Below, piece after piece: positions 36,968-48,497 of a stretch of 64,000 nucleotides of DNA (its first letter is position 1; each line of letters starts with the position of its first letter). The DNA lies in contig NC_080671.1 in assembly GCF_030247195.1 (NCBI RefSeq), positions 96,545,870-96,609,869 on the forward strand. The letters run 5' to 3'. The notes under the pieces were generated by a model. The model worked only from the letters and a program-made list of their open reading frames with translations, searched no databases and had not been told where the DNA came from. A program made the position numbers and the translations under genes. This stretch comes from Topomyia yanbarensis. Taxonomy: Eukaryota; Arthropoda; Insecta; Diptera; Culicidae.

Positions 36968-38090
36968 TTAAGGGGGGCGTCTGGTGTAGACGGTATCGAT
37001 TACTTTTTTATCCGCTTAATTGTTAGCATTGAACCTTTAGAAAGGTCTCCCGCAAACTCGGTGGCCGGTGGTTTGTTTTAAACAGCCATGCATTCCACTC
37101 GCGTATTTGTTATAACACACGCTGATTTCAATCTATCGGCAACAATTTTCGAAAAACTGTAAGCGATTAAAAAAACAGTGCAAACAATACACTCTAAACT
37201 ACTTCTACCCAAATTTTCAAGAGAAAATACTCAATTGGTCGTTTTCTACAGCGTTTTTCCGTAATGCAATTTGATGTGGGACACCCTTTAATAGCGTTTT
37301 TCTCGAAACCGCGTTTTTTTTTAAATTGGCGAACACGATAACTCAAAAACTAATCAACAAATTGACTTGATTTTTTTATGAGGATGCTCAATATGTGTAC
37401 TGTCGCTAGAAGCATAATTGTCCCATGTGTATAGGGATTCCTATAGCACATGGGACAGTTATGCTTCTAGCGGCAGTGTGGCCTGTCGATGAACCACAGA
37501 AAACTGAATAAAAAAAATTCGCCCTATTATTTTGAAGAAAAATGAGCGAATTTTACAGTAAAATGTGAGATTTTCGGTTTTCATGAAACCACTTTCCGAA
37601 ACTCGAACTTTTTTCTATGTTTTGTGGTTCATCGACTTACTACACGCAGAAAAAAATTAGTAAAAATAAACAAATTTTGGTTTTAAATAACAATTTTCCC
37701 GTTTGATATAGTGACAAACATGCTTTCGAGAAACGACCATTTCAGTTTGAAACAATCATTCATCACGTTTTGATTCAACTAAACGTTTTATTGATTCTTC
37801 TGCGTGTACAAGTCTAAGCATTACAAAACTTATTGAATTTCGCATATCAGACAATATTATCGAGAGTTATCGTGTTCGCCGCGGCGCGCATCGATTTGGA
37901 AATGGTTGGACGTTTACTCTTGGAACGCTTGTATATGTGGCTCTGTGCGACTGAAAATATTTTTTTTCGGACACAATGAATGTATAAAGCAATCCTAACA
38001 ATACACAAAAGATCTATTGATGCCTTGCCTTCAAAATCGTAAGAACAATAACTTTCGTTTTGCGCACTTTACACCAGACGCTCCCCTTAA
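36968..38090. mobile_element. TTAA-flanked non-autonomous element, copy 1
   Basis: The left end TTAAGGGGGGCGTCTGGTGT is the inverse of the right end ACACCAGACGCTCCCCTTAA (one mismatch). TTAA at both borders suggests piggyBac-type insertion. A second copy at 43479-44134 shares the interior (ACAATACACTCTAAACTACT, GATGTGGGACACCCTTTAAT, CACGATAACTCAAAAACTAA). No transposase frame. A 77-bp hairpin is inserted at 37399-37477. Confidence 0.8.
37399..37477. mobile_element. 77-79-bp perfect-hairpin micro-element
   Basis: ACTGTCGCTAGAAGCATAAT on the left is mirrored by ATGCTTCTAGCGGCAGT on the right, and TGTCCCATGTG by CACATGGGACA, with a loop of only a few bases (GGATTCC). The homologous element copy at 43.9 kb reads straight through from CAATATTTGTA to CCTGTCGATTAACC without it, which shows insertion. 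A diverged third copy is at about 54378-54450. The target duplication is unclear. Confidence 0.8.
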
Positions 38091-39229
38091 TTTAATTCCA
38101 CTATATTTATTTGTATGTCACTATTTAACAACACAGGCCGGTATTTCGACTACTACTTGTAGTCTTCTTCAGTGATTGTATCAGTCTATAGGAAATTACG
38201 GGTTTGCTAAGTCTTCTATCTAGGAAAACGGGTACGAACAAAGGGTTTGTAATATAATTTATTTTTCAACTTTTTCCAAAGTGTTCACCAAATAGAAATG
38301 ATTTTTGGGTGTAGCGTTTAATTTTGTTTAGTAATAGATGCACCGGAGTGAAGTGCAAAGAAACCGAAAAAGATCAGTTCCGGTTTACTCAAATTTCAGA
38401 AAGACAACTCGGTCAAGAACACCGCAAAAGAAGATTTGATATATGTATTCTTTGGTCAGCAGATTTCGGTGAGAATGTTCCATTCTGTATCCACATTATT
38501 CTATCGGAAACATATCGTCTTACATTATTCGCATATTTGTATTTTAATTCTTGCGGCTATAAACTATGTTTTGGTTCCTAGTGATTATTTTAAGATAGCA
38601 GAAGTAGTATAGTGGGTAGCAGTGGGTCCAAATCATTGCACATGGGTGGTTGCGGAATGTGAAATTACAAAGGATGGGCTCTTCCTACGATTTGTGCAAG
38701 TGTTCATGTTTGAGCTATGTTTGGTGTACAAACAGTGATAATTTTTTTCATATCTCAGAGTGCCCGTTATCGTATTGCGGTAAATATTACGAAGCGGGAA
38801 CGATTTATCAAAACCCCATCAAATTGAAACGGTCGGTACGGTTGTCCACATTTCTTCCTTATTCAAGGTTCAAAATAATTCGTTGAATTAATTCTTCATT
38901 AAATGTATAATTTGATTGCGGTATAATTTTGAATCATCTTCATTTTGTGCGCTGCACAGTTGGCCTTGCCGCCTTAATGATTGTGTCACATACCATATGT
39001 GCCACAAATATTAATATTGCCAAGAAAAAATGTAGACATCTTTCCAGGATCCCTACAACTGGCTGTGTGTGCAGACTGGACTAGACTAGACTAGAAAACG
39101 GGTAGGCTGTGTTTGGTAGGTTTAGATGCGTGAAGCTGATCTTTTTTACATGTAAGTATTATTTCGAAGAGTTATAAATATCCGTTAGCTTGGTCTCAAT
39201 TTAACGTTGAATTTTAATATCTTCTATAG
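38091..39229. other. Mostly unassigned; contains a Penelope-type terminal motif
   Basis: No gene is recognised. Positions 38140-38175 carry, on the minus strand, CACTGAAGAAGACTACAAGT followed by AGTAGTCGAAATACCGGCC. I associate this motif with the ends of Penelope-like elements (see findings). The ORFs at 38324-38581 and 38650-38886 show no family features. Confidence 0.4.
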
Positions 39230-39415
39230 GTTATGTTTTTCTGAAAAATTCTGTTCCACTACGTTGGATTTGAAGTGAAATGGTAAATCTTTATCGGATT
39301 CACTGGAAGCTTTTGCTATTTCCGCAATGTGCTCCTTGAACCGAATTTCTATTAGAAATTAGAAATCTCTTGGTTTGTCCAATATAAACTTTTTCGCAGT
39401 GTTCATCCATAACTG
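39230..39415 (-). pseudogene. GIY-YIG endonuclease fragment of a Penelope-like element
   Basis: The minus strand reads EHCEKVYIGQTKRFL and, after a frame change, RFKEHIAEIAKASSESDKDL followed by PFHFKSNVVEQ. VYIGQT with a downstream R..EH is the core of the GIY-YIG nuclease domain that Penelope-like retroelements carry after the reverse transcriptase. The upstream reverse transcriptase is not seen next to it. Frameshifted and truncated. Confidence 0.6.
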
Positions 39416-39589
39416 TCCCAACCCAAAAAATGGCTAGAACAGGAATTTCAAAATATGCCTAAAAAATTTTCCAGTCGTTCCGTCAGCATAACACAAGAAT
39501 AAACTTTCATACTTCAGAACTTAGTTGAAATCAGAGACGATGAGATTATGGTCTCCATTCAACTACAAATAAACATAGTGGAATTAAAT

Positions 39590-40190
39590 GATAGAAAACC
39601 TGCGTAAAGTGTAACACATTTTGTACTTTGAAGTAAATAAAAATAATAATCCATACCAAATTCATGACCTTTTAAATTGGTTACACTTCGAGTGCCAAAC
39701 CCTGTAAATATTTGCTTATAAACTAATAGTTTGATCTTTAGGCAGAGCCTAAAATTCCTGTTTATAAGAGGCTATAAACAATGTTCATTAAACATGTTAT
39801 ATAGCTGTTGCATTTTGCTTGGATTGTTTCAATGTGAATTTTGAAAGTAAACTTTTTATCGTAAATCAAGCCCAAGTATTAAACATGATCTGACCACGTC
39901 AAATTTCAACAATTAAATGCAATCAAATGATTATGTTTAAGAGGAAAAGCTATTGGCTTACGCGGGAAAACAATTTATAGTGTTTTTTGCGCCTTAGAAG
40001 AAAGTTTTTCAAACTTCGCTGCAGTTGACTGCATGTGACAATTGTAGTATCATCTCAGAAAAGTGACGTACGACAGGTTTGGAATATAAGAGGTAAAATA
40101 TCATATAGGATTGGAGCGGCGCTTGGCCCTCGAGGGACGCCTGCTTTAATGGGTAGCATATCAGATTTACGATTGCGATAATATACCTAG
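39590..40190 (-). pseudogene. Jockey-like reverse transcriptase, C-terminal half, broken
   Basis: The minus strand reads KAGVPRGP...APILYDILP (RT block with AGVPQGSVLGPILYNI consensus), then DDTTIVT (active-site ADD region, one base of the YADD block lost to a stop), and further on YLGLIYDKKFTFKIHIETIQ followed by AKCNSYI. Several stops and frame changes are present. It continues an RT fragment at 42365-42545 and is separated from it by about 2.2 kb of inserted sequence. Confidence 0.75.
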
Positions 40191-40739
40191 GGTTACCAAA
40201 TTGACTTAGAGCAAATTAAGGACACATTGAATTAAATGTTAAAGCATGTAAGACTTAGTATTCGGACACTTTGTTAATTCTGTCGCAATGGTCTGTATAC
40301 TAGTGGTCCACATACGTTTAGGCTCGATTCGACACGTGTGTAAATACCCGCCACAGACATTCCGAATAAATAAGACTCTAACACGCTTGGCAAACGTTTG
40401 TAGGTGGAGCAGTAATCGACGTAATACAGTTGGAGTGCATGTGTAGCAAACAGTTGCGTAGATGGCAATAGTGAAACGCAGATTTCCAACGTTTATCAAT
40501 TTGAAGGATTACACAGGTTTAAAAAAAAATTCTAGTCTAAATGTCTTATCTGTGGTAAGTCGCTTGCGATGATTTTTTTTCAAATTTAGTGAACAACAAT
40601 CGTTATTTATTGAATTTGAAAGAATACCATCGCATACAGTATGTTGAAATGTGCAAGCACATTTAAACAATGAATATTTTCTCCACGACGGTATTTCCAA
40701 GGACTTTACTTTAATAGTAATACCATTTTCACCAAAAAA

Positions 40740-41640
40740 TCCAGAACTGAACCATTAACGTGTCTTTCGGCCATTACTTCACTCGAAATTATTTTTCCCA
40801 GTCGATCGAATCTGAGTGTAGTGTGCTGAATACACTTTATTCAAAAAACAAATCTACCTGTGTTTCAAATGAGGCAACAAACAGAACGGCAGCATATATC
40901 AAAACACTAAATGAAATCAAAACACTGCTGGGAATGTGATCGTTTCTATTCCAATGCTACTTTGAAACCGATTTGCACCCCCGCTGCTGAATATGCTCTA
41001 TGGAATTTGACCGCTATAAAACTAATACTTGCAAAACCATTCTTGGTCACTGCTCTAATATAACTCAATATCCTCGCCCACCAAAATCTCCAACTAATCC
41101 CCGCCTTTCAGTAAGCATAAACCTCGTTTAGTCCGCCCGTGCTTTAGAAATACCGACAGAAGCATGTCAGCAAATACCTTAGTGATAAAAACGCATCACG
41201 TATATCAGATATGTGAAACGTGTGTGTCAATAACTTCATTACCCTAGGTACCTACAAACCAAAAGTATGTTGACATGAGAATTCCCAGCTCTAAAAAAAG
41301 TTTTTCACAGCGCTAACTAACAAGCAGCACACACACGTCGCACTTTGCAGTGTGCTGAGCTCATTCCAAGCCCACCCTACCAACTGCATTTTGCAAATCA
41401 TCAAATTTACGCAACTCGAACCATACCATTGCTTTACTATATCCGCTCGTTTCAAATCGCGCGCATAAAAAGCTTTGCACACAGAAAAGAAACAAGTGCA
41501 AATTCGAACACGGTTAACGGTGTTTAACCACTTATTGTTGTTATAGTTATGATCTTACTCGTTTGGCAGGCGAGCAACGAATGATACAAACGGACACTCG
41601 GCACTTCTACTTATAACTTCACGTATTTGATTGATTCTGG
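40740..41640. repeat. About 900-bp dispersed block, copy 1 (leader of a mariner-like element?)
   Basis: This matches 52500-53380 in the same orientation through many landmarks: GTAGTCCGCCCGTGCTTTAG / TAGTCCGCCCGTGCTTTAGA, AAACGTGTGTG, CATTACCCTA, CTCGTTTGGCA. In both places it is followed within 100-400 bp by a mariner-like transposase fragment on the plus strand. The two are therefore probably copies of one element. Confidence 0.65.
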
Positions 41641-41689
41641 ATCATGCCTTGTACGTATGTCACAGTTCATTTAACGACAAAAGCTGCGG

Positions 41690-41905
41690 ACCAAACTTTT
41701 CGCTCCAAAAGAAACGATGGACAGTGGTGCCGTGACAAGAAAGTGGTTTTTGTCCACAAGAATATTAAGCCACCCAACTGCCAGCAAATCTGTCAAATTG
41801 AAAAGTATTGGGCAATTATCAAACAGATGTTTAAGAAATCTGGAAAGACGACTGGGGACGCTGTACAAGTTGCTCGATGATGGAACAAAATGCACCTGAG
41901 GTTGA
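41690..41905 (+). pseudogene. Mariner-like transposase C-terminal fragment
   Basis: The frame reads VFVHKNIKPPNCQQICQIEK then YWAIIKQMFKKSGKTTGD. The PPNCP-x-IE-x-YW block, with the third catalytic acid in IEKYWA, is typical of ITm elements of mosquitoes such as D37E types. Truncated upstream, and a stop follows shortly. Confidence 0.7.
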
Positions 41906-42364
41906 CAGGTCAGTGTGTAGGAATAATTTTGTTTTCTCGTCTTCCATTTTGCACAACTTTGTAAAGACCGCACTATCGAAATTTTAACCACTGAATCACG
42001 AGAATTTTTCAGATAATTCGCTATTACAATATTCAAAATCCGACCAATAGATGCGCTACTACGGAATAAATATTGCACCCGAGTTTTAAGTGAAACAAAC
42101 TTCATTTATTTTACGGTAAAAGAACTTGGTTGCTGTGAATCGCGAAGGGTATACAAGTAACTGTATTGACAGAAAGCGCTTGAAGATAATTGTCAATTAA
42201 AATGATGATTGAAAAGTTTCATTCTCTCGGAATTAACTTGATCTGAACAGTTTTGAAATATGTCTTGGTTTAGGACTAAAATTGAGGACAAATAATGGAC
42301 GCTTACCAAACTCGTCAAAATTAAGGACATGTCCTTTAAAATAATTAAAATTAATTTGAAATTC

Positions 42365-42545
42365 TACATTTTGGTAATTAATCCTTTGTGCCGAACACTG
42401 TCGGGAGCCTTTTTTATATCTAGAACAGTGGAATGGCCCTCTGAGATAATTGCCCTTATCATTTTAGTTACTCTAACAAGTTGATAAATAGTTGAATGCC
42501 CAATACGAAATCCAAACTGCTCAGCAAGGAAAATAGAATTCTAAT
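42365..42545 (-). pseudogene. Jockey-like reverse transcriptase, N-terminal block
   Basis: The minus strand reads IFLAEQFGFRIGHSTIYQLV then RVTKMIRAIISEGHSTVLD and IKKAPDSVRH. This is the LL-EQFGFR-GHST...LLDI-KAFDSVWH block of jockey-clade reverse transcriptases. It continues at 40190 after an insertion. Confidence 0.75.
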
Positions 42546-43478
42546 TGATATATAACATCATTCGCGATTACAAAGAATTTCGATTTCTTGTAGAAATTAG
42601 TTTGCTCACCAGTGCATTGAAAAGACAAACACGCTGCAGCAATAAAAATGATACCAAGTTCGGTTTCAACTTCAATACCCAACCTCTCGATCACCCTGGT
42701 GTCAACATAGGGCAAAATGAAAATTTTGATACTGTGATTACCGTTATGGTGATTCCCCGTCTAATCCAACAATTGGATCAAATCAATGAGTAACAAAGTT
42801 ACGGTTACTCTTCAATTTAACATTTGGTTTTGAAAAAAGTTCGCTCACAACGGCAATATGCACATTATGTACCCTTACAGCATTTCAATTTAATAAATTT
42901 AAATGATTATTTAAAGTCATTATTGAACTTGAAACCCATTACAATTTTATTTGCAAATTTCCACCCAGTTTGAAATGCTACAACATGGAGGAAGAATGTA
43001 ACATTGCAGTCATCAAGTGAAACATTGATTGCTGCAAAAAATTGTTTTTCTTCAGTAATGTAACCGTGGTGTTTCTGCCGAGCTACCTAGCCCCTGAAGT
43101 ATAAGACGACGTACCATGGTAGGGTGGTGTGACTGACATCGAAGATCCTTACACAGGGAGATAAGCTGTATTTCTATTTTCAATCGTTTGAACACGCTTC
43201 AACATGTTTTGTTGAAATCTTTTTCTTTACTGTTTGTGCTGCGATGTACGAGATTTTATATTTTTGACTCGAATTGGACATACACAGAAATTAGATTTAT
43301 GGTTTCCGCGACAACTAGCATATTTGACACTTTGTATAATTTCTGTTACCGGACAAAGGTCCTTTGTGTGCGACACTGATTTTGAATATTGCTACCATGT
43401 CATCTATAATGTGCTCATATTACCTGCACATGAAACATAAAACGTACCATTTCAAATACTTTCAAATTATTATCCCCA
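42546..43478. other. Unassigned intergenic sequence
   Basis: No gene or element is recognised. The short ORFs lack motifs. Confidence 0.5.
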
Positions 43479-44134
43479 TTAAGATGGGCAAAAAAATCGA
43501 CTTCTTTTTTATTTGATTAATTTTTAGTATTGAACCTCTACAATAGTCTCTCGCAATCTCGTGGCCACGCTGAACTTCATTTGTTTTTAGCAGCCATACA
43601 TTCCTCGCGCATATTTGCTATAACACATGCAGATTTCAATCTATCGGAAAATTTTTCGAAAAACTGACATCTATAAAAATACAGTGTAAACAATACACTC
43701 TAAACTACTTCTACCCAAACTTTCAAGAAGAACTACCAAATGGCTCCATTTCTACAGCGTTTTTTCCGCGATGCAATTTTATGTGGGACACCCTTTAATA
43801 ACGTTTTTATTAACACCGCGTTTTTCAATTTGGCTAACACGATAACTCAAAAACTAATCAACGAATGGATTTGATTTTTTTATGAGAATGCACAATATTT
43901 GTAACCTGTCGATTAACCACAGAAAACTGAATAAAAAATTCTACCTATTATTTTGAAGAAAAGTGAGTGAATTTTACAGTAAAATATGAGATGAGCGTGA
44001 ATGAATTTATTTTGTGCACTATGAATGTAAATAAATCTTAACATTACAAAAAAATATCCATTATTACATTGCCATCAAAATCGTAAACCAACATAACCTT
44101 TGTTTTGAGCACTTTTCAACAGACGCCCCCTTAA
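43479..44134. mobile_element. TTAA-flanked non-autonomous element, copy 2
   Basis: Same family and orientation as 36968-38090, shorter by an internal deletion and lacking the 77-bp hairpin. The right end ACAGACGCCCCCTTAA matches copy 1. The left end is more diverged but is also bordered by TTAA. Confidence 0.7.
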
Positions 44135-44800
44135 GATGAGTTAAACAAATCCGCTTCATAAGAATAACTTGTGAAGAAGTAAAGCAAAGATTTTTTTTAA
44201 TTCGTTGGATATTTCGACGCAACTTTGACCTTGCGGTCACGCTTTTAAGATAGCCTTGAATGATCTATCTGTCTTGAAATCATATGAATAAAATGTATAT
44301 AACTTCTCCGTGAGATACAGAAGAAGAGGTTTGTGGTCAATTATTCCATCCGCTGTAACTATAACTAAGAGGCTACGTCCGAGAGGAACGTTGAAAGTTC
44401 AGTTAGAAAGGCTCTGAAGTCGAAGATCATCACTGTGATCGGTGGATGAGATTGAGACTTTTCTCATTATCAAGGCTTATAATGCGTAGAAATTTACGAA
44501 ATTTTACAGCTTCACATTTAGATAAAAACATCGAATAAGTTACAATCAATTGGAGTTACTGGTGGAGAAGTTACCCGTTTTGGTTTCTTATTATTATTTG
44601 GTATACGGCCTTTCTGGGAGGAAATATATCGCAAGGCTCAGTTGTTCTTCAAAAAAAATGAATCTTTAAAAAGACTGATTGAGTAGAATTGGTAGGCAAT
44701 CTTGAGAAAGACTGATTGTCTTAGAGAAAGACTGATCAAGGAAAAAATATAGGTAGTCCTGAGAAAGACTTTCGCAGTTGAAACATTCTAGGTAAACCTG
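44135..44800. other. Unassigned intergenic sequence
   Basis: Contains short tandem GAGAAAGACTGAT repeats around 44670-44770. No gene is recognised. Confidence 0.5.
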
Positions 44801-44806
44801 GAGCTA

Positions 44807-45020
44807 TTGAGTTTTTGTGACCGCATCCAACGAAGGTTCAAGCCGGACTCCCCAACGAAGCGTCTTCGATCCCGTTCGTTGATAGTGTTTCCGCGAGTTA
44901 TCGATTTGGTTTTAAAAAGCAAAATCGCCGGAAACCACGATCCCGGGTCTTCGAAAAGGCTTTTAAAGTCGATAGGAATATCTAGCAGCTCAAAAAATTG
45001 GCCTAGACATCCAAAAATGT
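44807..45020 (+). pseudogene. Mariner/Tc1-like transposase N-terminal (helix-turn-helix) fragment
   Basis: The plus-strand frame reads DRIQRRFKPDSPTKRLRSRS then LIVFPRVIDLVLKSKIAGNH and SSKRLLKSIGISSSS. The RVID-V-SKI-NP..SSKRLAKSIGIS pattern is the second helix-turn-helix of mariner-like transposases. The catalytic domain is absent nearby. Confidence 0.55.
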
Positions 45021-45757
45021 GATGAAATATTTGTTCGAGAACTGATGACACTTGATTAAAAAAAATCAAATAGAAATAATTCCATCTTGTCTTCACAATG
45101 TTCAAGTTAAATCTCGTACAATAACGGTCACACATTTGTTTGAATGAAGCGTCGTTTTTATATGATTGATGCATATGTAGATAACTTATGTTCGATACCA
45201 ATAGTTCAAGAGTTACTCACAATTATCACGTTTGTAGTTATTTATTTAAAGTCACTGTGCGACGAGTAGATAAAGATTTCGGCACGGGAAAATATGTGAT
45301 GATGGAAATTGATATCAACTATGTATAGAAGGTCGAAACATCTTTTATTTGTGTACACGATCCTCCGTAGCTCTTCCCCGTTGAACTCGAAACGCTGATT
45401 CAACAGAAGATCGGCCCGACCTGCCGACTTACTGCAGGTTTAAAACCAATACTTACTTTGGTTTAAAACCAATTTATTATCGAAATTCCACAAATCCAAA
45501 CTTAAGTTCTCACCTCTCTAATCATACAATTAAAATTCGGTTTTATAGGGTGGCATCGAGGCCCTCTCACCAAAACCTTCAAATCACATATGAGTGCTCA
45601 AGCTAAACAAACATATCTTTCCTACTACTTCTAGTAAGTACTGAATTCCAACCAAAATAAGTTTCCCATAAAAAACTAGAATATTGATCTTTATAGAACT
45701 ATTTTATCTAACTTGAGGTTTGTTACAATCATTGCGAGAAGGAAAACTGATTCTCAC

Positions 45758-45806
45758 CTTCGACAGAAGTGAAGCTATTCTTCTTTGGTGGTTCATACAT
45801 GTACAT
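45758..45806 (-). CDS. Candidate first coding exon, possibly of Mlc-c
   Basis: On the minus strand, ATGTACATGTATGAACC opens a frame reading MYMYEPPKKNSFTSVE that reaches a good splice donor, GAAG|GTGAGAATC, in phase 1. The next known minus-strand acceptor downstream, at 36728, begins AA and needs exactly one preceding base, so the join would read SVE-E-FQEAF. The usual Mlc-c N-terminus (about ten residues ending E before FQEAF) is different, so this would be an alternative N-terminus, or a different gene. The intron would be about 9 kb. The link rests on phase and position only. Confidence 0.35.
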
Positions 45807-45899
45807 AATTGCAACTTCTTTTCCTCTCGACGATTATACGAATAATAATTTTTAGCCTTCGGTCACTAACGATAAAACATTCAACGACAACAGAAAAAA

Positions 45900-46465
45900 A
45901 ACAAAACAACTGAACACACTTGGAACTTGTACTGCTGAGCGTTATCGAACGGATGTAAAATAATCCACTTTATTCTTCAATTGATGTCAACCGTGAATTC
46001 AATAATAATATCGGCCCACAGACATCGATCACACGGCACAGACGAAACAGGAGGCAAAAAATGCGTAATGTAATAGCACTAGGAAACACGACCCCAGCAG
46101 CAACAAAGTTGGGGTGTGAACTGTTTAGGGTCACCCGCGCGCCACCACCGTGAGAGCGAAAACACGAAGACCGAACACACAATTGGCGCGAGATGGAGCA
46201 ATGGACGGACCCCTCAAAAGGCCGTAAACGGTCTGGCTGGATGCGCTTCGAGTTGGATTTTTCGGGCGCCACAGTGCACACGCGTGCAGGCGCTTTCAGC
46301 TTACGATCGTTACTGAGGCTGTGCGAATGTTGCGCGCACTGTCACAGCAGTCCGATCTCTCCGCCAACTTGACGAGGGGAGATAATTTCATTAAATTATA
46401 TTCGGATGTTCTGGTGGCTGCTGCTGCTGCTGCTGCGGAAGGCTGCGGTTAAATATAGGGTCAGA
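45900..46465 (-). promoter_or_regulatory. Candidate promoter and 5' leader on the minus strand
   Basis: A moderately GC- and CpG-rich stretch upstream of the candidate exon. On the minus strand it has a TATA-like CCTATATTTAACC near 46448-46460, a run of GCA triplets near 46421-46436, CpG-rich sequence near 46100-46350, and a TCAGTTG initiator-like motif near 45908-45913. This composition stands out from the AT-rich repeats around it and fits a housekeeping promoter. Experimental support is absent. Confidence 0.35.
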
Positions 46466-48497
46466 GTTGTATTTATGGGAATTGCTACTGAGCGTTTGGG
46501 TCCGAACATAGCGATTACTTCAGCGGTGTGAAACCGTTTGATAAGCTCAATCAGAAGGTTGAATTCTGTGTTTAATGGAGTAGAAATTATAATTTATTGC
46601 ACTAGCACGTTTTAATGTTTGAACTGGAAACGCAAAAATTTCAATGTTACCCTAGCAACGGGAAAAAATCGCACAAGGCAGGTTGCAAAAGTGCAGACAG
46701 TCTCGCGTACTTGCGTTCTCTGTGTCACCACGTGCATCGTACACACCCAACACACACATACGGTCGGGCGGATTTTTTTGTGATGGAACGGAAAGATCAA
46801 GATTGCTATCACTTACGATTGGAAGCTGGCTGTGAGAAAAAAACTAAATATGTAATAATAAAAATGGTACGCGGCAGGAGCAACCAAAAGTGTAGATGAC
46901 CAACATGGTACGATTGCTGACATAACGAGATTATTAAGTATAACTTACTACACCGAAGTATGTCAGCGTGAAGTAACGAGCAGTTGCCACTGGTAACAAC
47001 GGTTAATGATAATAACCAGTTATCGGCTGCGAAAGTTTGCAAGCTAAATTAGTCGATATGCAAATAAGCACGTTTACAGGAGACAACATATCCAAAATTG
47101 AACAAAAGTATTATTGAAGACAAAAAGAACAAGTTCTAGGAACACGCAAGCGACAGTAACACGGTGCATCGTATGTGACATAAAAATTTAAAAATTGGTC
47201 AAAATATAAAGTCAAACTTTTGAAGTCAAAATAATTTGACTTGTCTCAGTCTTAGTTAAAATGTTCAGTACGATCTTCAACTACTTCCAATAACGATTGT
47301 TTAGCATTTAAGATGCGTAACAACGCTATTTGGGCTGCGCATTATTCTAAACATGCAACATTGTCTATTTTATGCAATTATGACCAGTTCTTTACTTTGC
47401 AAAGACCCAATTGGTTTTTGGCTACCAATGAATTCAGAAAAACCTAACATAAAGAATGTAGCCCTATTTCAATAGTTTTACCCGATAGTTCTGCATTAAT
47501 GCCCGCAGTATCCGTAATACCCTAAAAAAATGGGCGCTAAAAGATTATTTTGAACAAATATAACCTTTTAAAATAGCTGGTAGATAAACGAAACCTTTTT
47601 TACAGTAAATCAAAGCGTGTATGTCAGTAAAAACCGCGGGAATTTATTGCTAATACTTTCGATATATTCGCTACACTGAAAATTGGTTTCTTGCAATTAT
47701 CCAAGGATGCCACCTTTCCGCATCCATCTGGATGCTTCTAGATTTTTGTATGTCCTCCAGACATACAGACACATATTTGACTAATCCAGATTTTAGAGTA
47801 ATTGTCCAATTTTATCCCGGCGATAAAAAAAAATAACAATAAGCCCTTAATAATCGTTTCGACTTCGTCTCATCAGTATCTGGCAGCAACTTGGTCACAT
47901 AGATGGACTTTAAATTTAACAAGGAACACTACTTGTTTTCACAAGCAAACGACTTGTCATGGATAATGTCCTGAAGTACTTATTGATGATAGAATCACGA
48001 CGTAATCGAAACATGGATTGGAAGCCTATGCGTTGCACTTTGTTATATTTCACTCTAAGGAAAAAGTTGAGTTAGAACCATGTTGTGCATGTAGGGCGCA
48101 ACAACTGTAACTTTTATAAATTATAGATTGACGTATCGATTTAGTCTCATCAATATATGGCTACCAACTTGGGATTGACAAAGTTGTATCATTGTGCAAT
48201 ATGTGGCAAAACTATGCCGCCATTCACCTCTTATACAGAACTCCTATCCCTTGCCTCTCCGCGGTGCCAATCCTGGTACGAGCCTCTTTATACCGTTTTT
48301 GCTTGAACCCGGGGTTAATTCATACATTTTGACCTGACTCAATTTCCTTGCGAGCCGAAACGAAATCAGTAAACATCGTGTGGGATCTGTGGTCGTATGA
48401 TGACAACGAATGGCACCAAACACCTTTATACAGTGCGCGAAATAAGATCTGATTTTAGCTGCTGGATGGACATGATTGATATCTTCTAGATGATTGG
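46466..48497. other. Unassigned intergenic sequence
   Basis: No gene is recognised. Two short CTTCGTCTCATCAG/TTAGTCTCATCAA segments (about 47862 and 48140) relate to the 12.2-12.5 kb palindromic family. A segment at about 48255-48295 (TCCGCGGTGCCAATCCTGGT) partly resembles one near 56115. Confidence 0.4.

Noticed and set aside
38140..38175. Active hammerhead ribozyme
   Set aside because: The core is close to CUGANGA-stem-GAAA but has an extra base, and stems I and III are not convincing. It is kept only as a Penelope-associated motif.
44788..45201. Minus-strand ORF of 137 codons
   Set aside because: The plus strand in the same stretch matches a transposase helix-turn-helix segment. The minus frame has no family features.
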